64,000 bases of DNA from Microbacterium sp. CFH 31415. GTDB taxonomy: Bacteria; Actinomycetota; Actinomycetes; Actinomycetales; Microbacteriaceae. The translations under genes were made by a program, and so were the position numbers. How positions within the stretch are numbered: the first letter of the stretch is position 1; each line of letters opens with the position of its first letter. The stretch spans positions 44,188-108,187 of the forward strand of contig NZ_JAKYXC010000007.1 in the NCBI RefSeq assembly GCF_022538185.1, read 5' to 3'. The notes under the pieces were generated by a model, which saw only the letters and a list, made by a program, of their open reading frames with translations, did no database searches and was not told the origin of the DNA. Shown in pieces: positions 60,230 through 64,000 of the stretch.

Positions 60230-60336
60230 CTATCGTCAATCACACTTTGTAAGCTGTGACACCTTGTTTGCGGGGACCCACTCGCCTGGCCCGCAAGTGC
60301 CTTGAGCCAAGCGGGATCCCCGTCGAGACTCGGACG

Positions 60337-61302
60337 ATGGTCTTCGTCGGATACCACGCCTCGCATGAACAGCTCCCCCCCAGCGCTCTGCTGACCTCCG
60401 TCGTCGGCGCGGAGCGCGCCGGCTTCGACGGAGCGATGTGCTCCGACCACCTGGCGCCGTGGGGCGTGCGGCAGGGCGAGTCGGGCTTCGCGTGGTCGTG
60501 GCTCGGCGCTGCGCTCGCCGCGACGTCTTTCTCACTCGGCGTGGTCAACGCGCCCGGACAGCGCTATCACCCCGTCGTGATCGCGCAGGCCATCGCGACG
60601 CTCGAGGAGATGTTCCCCGGGCGGTTCTGGACGGTGCTCGGCAGCGGCGAGGCGATGAACGAGCACGTCACCGGCGACCCGTGGCCGTCGAAGGACGATC
60701 GCAACGCACGGCTCGACGAGTCGATCGACGTGATCCGTCGCCTGCTCGCGGGCCACGAGGTCACCCACGACGGCCATGTGCGCGTGCACCGCGCCCGCAT
60801 CTGGTCGCTGCCCGCCCAGCCTCCCCCGCTGTTCGGCGCCGCGGTCAGCGCCGAGACCGCCGGCTGGCTCGCCGGACGGGTCGACGGCCTGGCCACCGTC
60901 GCGCAGGAGCCGGATGCGCTGCGCCGCGTCGTCGACGCGTACCGCTCGGCGGGGGGCGCCGGACCGTGCACCCTCCAGGTCCATCTGTCGCTGGCGGAGA
61001 CGGATGCCGCGGCCCTGGCCCTCGCGAAGGATCAGTGGCGCAACGGCCTGATCGGGCCCCCGCAGGCGTGGGACTTCGACCAGCCCGAGGACTTCGACGC
61101 CGCCGTCGGCGAGCCGGACGAGGGCGAGCTGCGCAAGGCGGTGCTGGTGGACTCGGATGCCGCATCCCTCGCCGAGCGCATCACCGAGCTCACCCGCATC
61201 GGCTTCGACCGCGTCTACCTTCACCACGTCGGCAAGGACCAGAACTCCTTCCTCGACCGCGCCGCCTCCGAGCTGCTCCCGGCCCTGCGGAGGACGCTGT
61301 GA
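60337..61302 (+). CDS. LLM-class flavin oxidoreductase (TIGR03885-like)
   Basis: A 321-residue luciferase-like barrel. It opens VGYHASHEQLPPSALL and has RYHPVVIAQAIATLEEMFPGRF and VLGSGEAMNEHVTG, as in the TIGR03885 group, thought to bind a flavin other than F420. The C-terminus has FDRVYLHHVGKDQ. ATG 60337 is chosen for family alignment; upstream in-frame codons look non-coding. Its stop overlaps the GTG of the GH13 gene by 4 nt, so the two are translationally coupled. Confidence 0.87.
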   Translation: MVFVGYHASHEQLPPSALLTSVVGAERAGFDGAMCSDHLAPWGVRQGESGFAWSWLGAALAATSFSLGVVNAPGQRYHPVVIAQAIATLEEMFPGRFWTVLGSGEAMNEHVTGDPWPSKDDRNARLDESIDVIRRLLAGHEVTHDGHVRVHRARIWSLPAQPPPLFGAAVSAETAGWLAGRVDGLATVAQEPDALRRVVDAYRSAGGAGPCTLQVHLSLAETDAAALALAKDQWRNGLIGPPQAWDFDQPEDFDAAVGEPDEGELRKAVLVDSDAASLAERITELTRIGFDRVYLHHVGKDQNSFLDRAASELLPALRRTL

Positions 61303-62960
61303 AGATCACCGACACGAGCGACCTGTGGTGGAAGACCAGCGTGGTCTACTGCCTCGACGTCGAGACCTACCTCGATTCGAACGGCGACGGGATCGGTGAC
61401 TTCACCGGCCTCGGCCGGCGCATCGGCTACCTCGCCGACCTCGGTGTGACCTGCCTGTGGCTCATGCCGTTCTACCCGACTGCCGACCGCGACGACGGCT
61501 ACGACGTGACGGACTTCTACGGCGTCGACCCGCGGCTGGGCACGCACGGCGACCTCGTCGAGGTGGTGCGCACGGCGCGTGACCACGGCATCCGGGTGAT
61601 CGTCGACCTCGTGGTGAACCACACGAGCGACAAGCACCCCTGGTTCGTCGCCGCGCGTCGATCGAAGACCTCGCCGTTCCGCGACTTCTACGTGTGGCGC
61701 GACGAACCGCCGGCGAACAACGTCAACGCGGTGTTCCCGGGCGAGGAGAGCACGCTGTGGGAGCTCGACGAGAAGAGCGGCCAGTACTACCTCCACAGCT
61801 TCTACAAGCACCAGCCCGACCTCAACATCGCCAACCCGACGGTGCGCGACGAGATCGCGAAGACGATCGGCTTCTGGCTGCAGGTCGGCGTGTCGGGCTT
61901 CCGAGTGGACGCCGTGCCCTTCCTCCTCGAGGTGCCCGAAGGCGAGGCCTTCGCCGATCCGCACGAGTACCTCCGGGATCTGCGCCGCTTCCTGCGGCGA
62001 CGATCGAAGGAGGCCGTGCTGCTGGGCGAGGTCAATCTCCCCTACAAGGAGCAGCTCGACTACTTCGGAGCCGGGAAGGGCGAAGAGCTCACCCTGCAGT
62101 TCGACTTCATCGGCATGCAGGCGCTCTATCTCTCGCTCGCCCGCTCCGATCCCCGGCCGCTCGCGAAGGCGCTCCGCGCGCGTCCGCCGATCGAACCCGA
62201 GGCACAGTGGGCGAACTTCGTGCGGAATCACGACGAACTGACGCTCGACAAGCTCACCGAGAAGGAGCGCGACGAGGTCTTCGAGGCGTTCGCGCCCGAC
62301 GAGCGGCAGCGCGTCTACGGGCGTGGGATCACCCGCCGGCTTCCTCCGATGCTCGGCGGCGACCCGCGCCGCATCCGCATGGTCTACAGCCTCCTGTTCT
62401 CCCTCCCCGGCACCCCGGTGCTCTTCTACGGCGAGGAGATCGGCATGGGCGAGAACCCCGAGATCCCCGGCCGCCTGGCTGTGCGCACGCCCATGCAGTG
62501 GAACGACACCCGTAACGGAGGCTTCTCGACCGCCCCGCCGTCACGACTGACGGCGATGCCGCCCGAGGGCGGCTATGCGCCCGCGCACGTCAACGCATCG
62601 GCTCAGCTCAACGACGAGGGCTCGCTGCTGCAGTTCATCCGCCGCCTCGCGGCGCGCTACCGCATCTCTCCCGAGATCGGGTGGGGCGAGGTCGAGATCC
62701 TCGAGCACGACGCCCCCGCGGTGCTCGCCCACTCGGTCTCGGCCGACGTCGGACGCATGATCGCACTCCACAACTTCGCCGAGGAGCCGACCCGCGTGCA
62801 GCTGACCCTGGGCGACGAACCGGAGGGCACCCAGCTCAGCGACCTCTTCGGCCCCGACCGTCGCGATCTCGACGACGGTGGTCGCGTCGACATCGAGCTG
62901 CCCGCGTACGGCTGGACGTGGCTGCGTGTCGAGCGGCCCGGAGACGGGCGCCTCGGCTGA
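61299..62960 (+). CDS. GH13 enzyme, trehalose synthase-like
   Basis: A 553-residue cytoplasmic GH13 protein close to the TreS (maltose alpha-D-glucosyltransferase) catalytic domain. Region I is DLVVNH (103-108), nucleophile Asp204 in GFRVDAVP, acid Glu244 in LLGEVNLP, and His311-Asp312 in VRNHDELTLDKL, the TreS-type form. It lacks the maltokinase part found in some fusions. Likely acts on maltose, trehalose or short alpha-glucans; true TreS activity is unproven. GTG 61299 overlaps the LLM gene stop (GTGA). Confidence 0.9.
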   Translation: MKITDTSDLWWKTSVVYCLDVETYLDSNGDGIGDFTGLGRRIGYLADLGVTCLWLMPFYPTADRDDGYDVTDFYGVDPRLGTHGDLVEVVRTARDHGIRVIVDLVVNHTSDKHPWFVAARRSKTSPFRDFYVWRDEPPANNVNAVFPGEESTLWELDEKSGQYYLHSFYKHQPDLNIANPTVRDEIAKTIGFWLQVGVSGFRVDAVPFLLEVPEGEAFADPHEYLRDLRRFLRRRSKEAVLLGEVNLPYKEQLDYFGAGKGEELTLQFDFIGMQALYLSLARSDPRPLAKALRARPPIEPEAQWANFVRNHDELTLDKLTEKERDEVFEAFAPDERQRVYGRGITRRLPPMLGGDPRRIRMVYSLLFSLPGTPVLFYGEEIGMGENPEIPGRLAVRTPMQWNDTRNGGFSTAPPSRLTAMPPEGGYAPAHVNASAQLNDEGSLLQFIRRLAARYRISPEIGWGEVEILEHDAPAVLAHSVSADVGRMIALHNFAEEPTRVQLTLGDEPEGTQLSDLFGPDRRDLDDGGRVDIELPAYGWTWLRVERPGDGRLG

Positions 62961-63018
62961 GCGAAGAAGGATTGCCGGGGATGCGCGGCCGTGCGACGAT
63001 GACTCGAAGGAGGCCACC

Positions 63019-63195
63019 ATGACCGCCAAGCCCTCGCTCGTCGCCCGCATCCGGCACGCCCTGTTCGGCAAGCCGCTCACCCACGAGGAGGCGCAGGCGC
63101 GTCACGAGGCGCAGGTCGCCACGGCGCGCAGTTCAGCGAGCGGCGAGAACGGCGCACGCGGACGCTCCGTCCAGAATCAGACCTGGTACTTCTGA
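63019..63195 (+). CDS. Small conserved-looking protein, 58 residues
   Basis: A 58-residue, basic, Ala/Arg/His-rich protein (LVARIRHALFGKPLTHEEAQARHEAQ) with a C-terminal QNQTWYF. AAGGAGG lies 7 nt before ATG 63019, a strong ribosome site, and the frame is free of overlap with other genes. A short amphipathic helix is likely. No family recognised. It precedes menC by 19 bp. Confidence 0.65.
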   Translation: MTAKPSLVARIRHALFGKPLTHEEAQARHEAQVATARSSASGENGARGRSVQNQTWYF

Positions 63196-63214
63196 CCCGG
63201 GCATGATGGGTCGC

Positions 63215-64000
63215 GTGAGCAACGCCATCCCTCCGCTGTCCGAACTGCTCGCTTCCGCCCGCGTCGTCGCCCTCCCGCTGGCAACGCGATTCCGCGGAGT
63301 CGATGTGCGCGAGGCGCTGGTGTTCGAAGGGCCGGAGGGCTGGACCGAGTTCTCGCCCTTCGTCGAGTACGACGACCGCGAGGCGGCGACCTGGCTGGCC
63401 GCCGCCATCGACTTCGGATGGATGCCGCAGCCCGCGCCCGTCCGGAACGAGATCCCCGTCAATGCCACGGTGCCCGCGGTGGCCGCGGCATCCGTCCCCG
63501 CCGTCCTCGCCAGGTTCGACGGCTGCCGCACGGCGAAGGTCAAGGTCGCCGAGGCCGGGCAGCGGCTGTCGGACGACGTCGAGCGCGTGCGCGCGGTGCG
63601 CGAGGAGATGGGTCCGGAGGGGCGGGTGCGGATCGACGCGAACGGCGCCTGGAACGTCGACGAAGCCGAGCGGGCGCTCCACGCCCTCGCCGAGTTCGAC
63701 GTGGAGTACGCCGAGCAGCCGTGCGCCACGGTCGAGGAGCTCGCCGAACTGCGCCGCCGCGTGAATTACATGGGCATCCCGATCGCGGCGGACGAGAGCG
63801 TGCGGAAGGCGTCGGATCCCCTCGCCGTCGCGCGCGCCGGCGCCGCGGACCTCCTCGTCGTCAAGGCGCAGCCGCTCGGCGGCGTGCGGCGAGCGCTGGC
63901 GATCGTGGCCGAGGCCGGACTCCCGGCCGTGGGGGGGGGGGGGGGGGGGGGGCCCCGCGCCGCGGCCCCCCGGGGGGGGCGCCCGCCCCGGCCCGCCCAC
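63215..64000 (+). CDS. menC: o-Succinylbenzoate synthase, 3' truncated by bad sequence
   Basis: An enolase-superfamily enzyme making o-succinylbenzoate from SHCHC. Visible active-site parts: the Lys pair in AKVKVAE (Lys108, Lys110), DANGAW (metal Asp), EYAEQPC (metal Glu) and IAADESV (metal Asp). The frame is reliable to about residue 239 (63931). After that a G run and G/C-only sequence replace the expected C-terminus, so the last quarter is missing. GTG 63215 is the likely start; ATG 63206 in the same frame is an alternative. Confidence 0.88.
   Translation, partial: MSNAIPPLSELLASARVVALPLATRFRGVDVREALVFEGPEGWTEFSPFVEYDDREAATWLAAAIDFGWMPQPAPVRNEIPVNATVPAVAAASVPAVLARFDGCRTAKVKVAEAGQRLSDDVERVRAVREEMGPEGRVRIDANGAWNVDEAERALHALAEFDVEYAEQPCATVEELAELRRRVNYMGIPIAADESVRKASDPLAVARAGAADLLVVKAQPLGGVRRALAIVAEAGLPAVGGGGGGGPRAAAPRGGRPPRPAH
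63931..64000. other. Low-complexity G/C artefact at sequence end
   Basis: Twenty-two consecutive Gs (63931-63952) followed by sequence made only of G and C until the closing CAC. It breaks menC in a conserved region and has no biological appearance. It is most likely a read-end or assembly error at a contig boundary. Confidence 0.85.

Overview
The window reads as chromosomal DNA of a high-GC actinobacterium, most likely Microbacterium or a close Microbacteriaceae relative. This rests on very high GC, F420-type LLM flavoproteins, menaquinone rather than ubiquinone genes, DUF4229 and FBP-domain proteins, and many start codons sitting 6-8 nt after a -10 hexamer with no Shine-Dalgarno (leaderless mRNAs). 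It opens inside an EI24/CysZ-like membrane gene. It ends inside menC, where a 22-G run followed by G/C-only sequence marks a bad contig end. I see no phage, insertion sequence, rRNA or CRISPR array.

Layout. 1-2.6 kb: EI24 protein, GT1-type glycosyltransferase, TetR regulator. 2.7-12.4 kb: a hypoxia/dormancy-like island with three universal stress proteins, a flavodoxin, a beta-CASP metallo-hydrolase, a small membrane protein, a DevS/DevR-like two-component pair, a P-type metal ATPase and a TM2 protein. Palindromes resembling DevR/OsdR boxes (GGGAC-N4-GTCCC type) lie upstream of all three stress-protein units and the TM2 gene. 12.7-12.9 kb: tRNA-Met and tRNA-Thr. 13-22.3 kb: M23 peptidase, inositol monophosphatase, ScyD-like protein, CrtI-like oxidoreductase, a Pro-rich membrane protein, tRNA-Tyr, PfkB kinase, FBP protein and a BASS transporter.

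22.3-28.6 kb: a maltodextrin operon on the minus strand (malE-malF-malG-GH13) with two LacI-type operators 115 bp apart upstream and a strong hairpin between malE and malF. 28.6-32.5 kb: YajQ, a membrane-anchored propeller protein and a TIGR03943/DUF318 permease pair. 32.5-36.8 kb: a 1404-residue secreted GH127 beta-L-arabinofuranosidase with its own LacI-type site. 37-43 kb: Ser/Thr kinase, an orphan protein, an HdeD-lipase fusion, and a membrane protein whose gene overlaps a convergent hydrolase gene. 43-45 kb: fprA ferredoxin reductase and polyprenyl diphosphate synthase.

44.5-64 kb: the menaquinone locus (polyprenyl synthase, menG, menF, menD, menA, menE, menB, partial menC). It is interleaved with DUF402, PPK2, PLDc_N, DUF4229, VOC and LLM genes and with two PadR + membrane-protein modules. 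No obvious menH is present. The polyprenyl synthase, MenG and MenA would supply and finish the electron carrier. The DevRS island and FprA fit a respiring organism that must cope with low oxygen. The most interesting signals are the DevR-type box set, the bidirectional promoter between DUF402 and menF whose two -10 boxes share a TA, menD with no ATG/GTG/TTG start, and a 120-bp nested palindromic element near menE.
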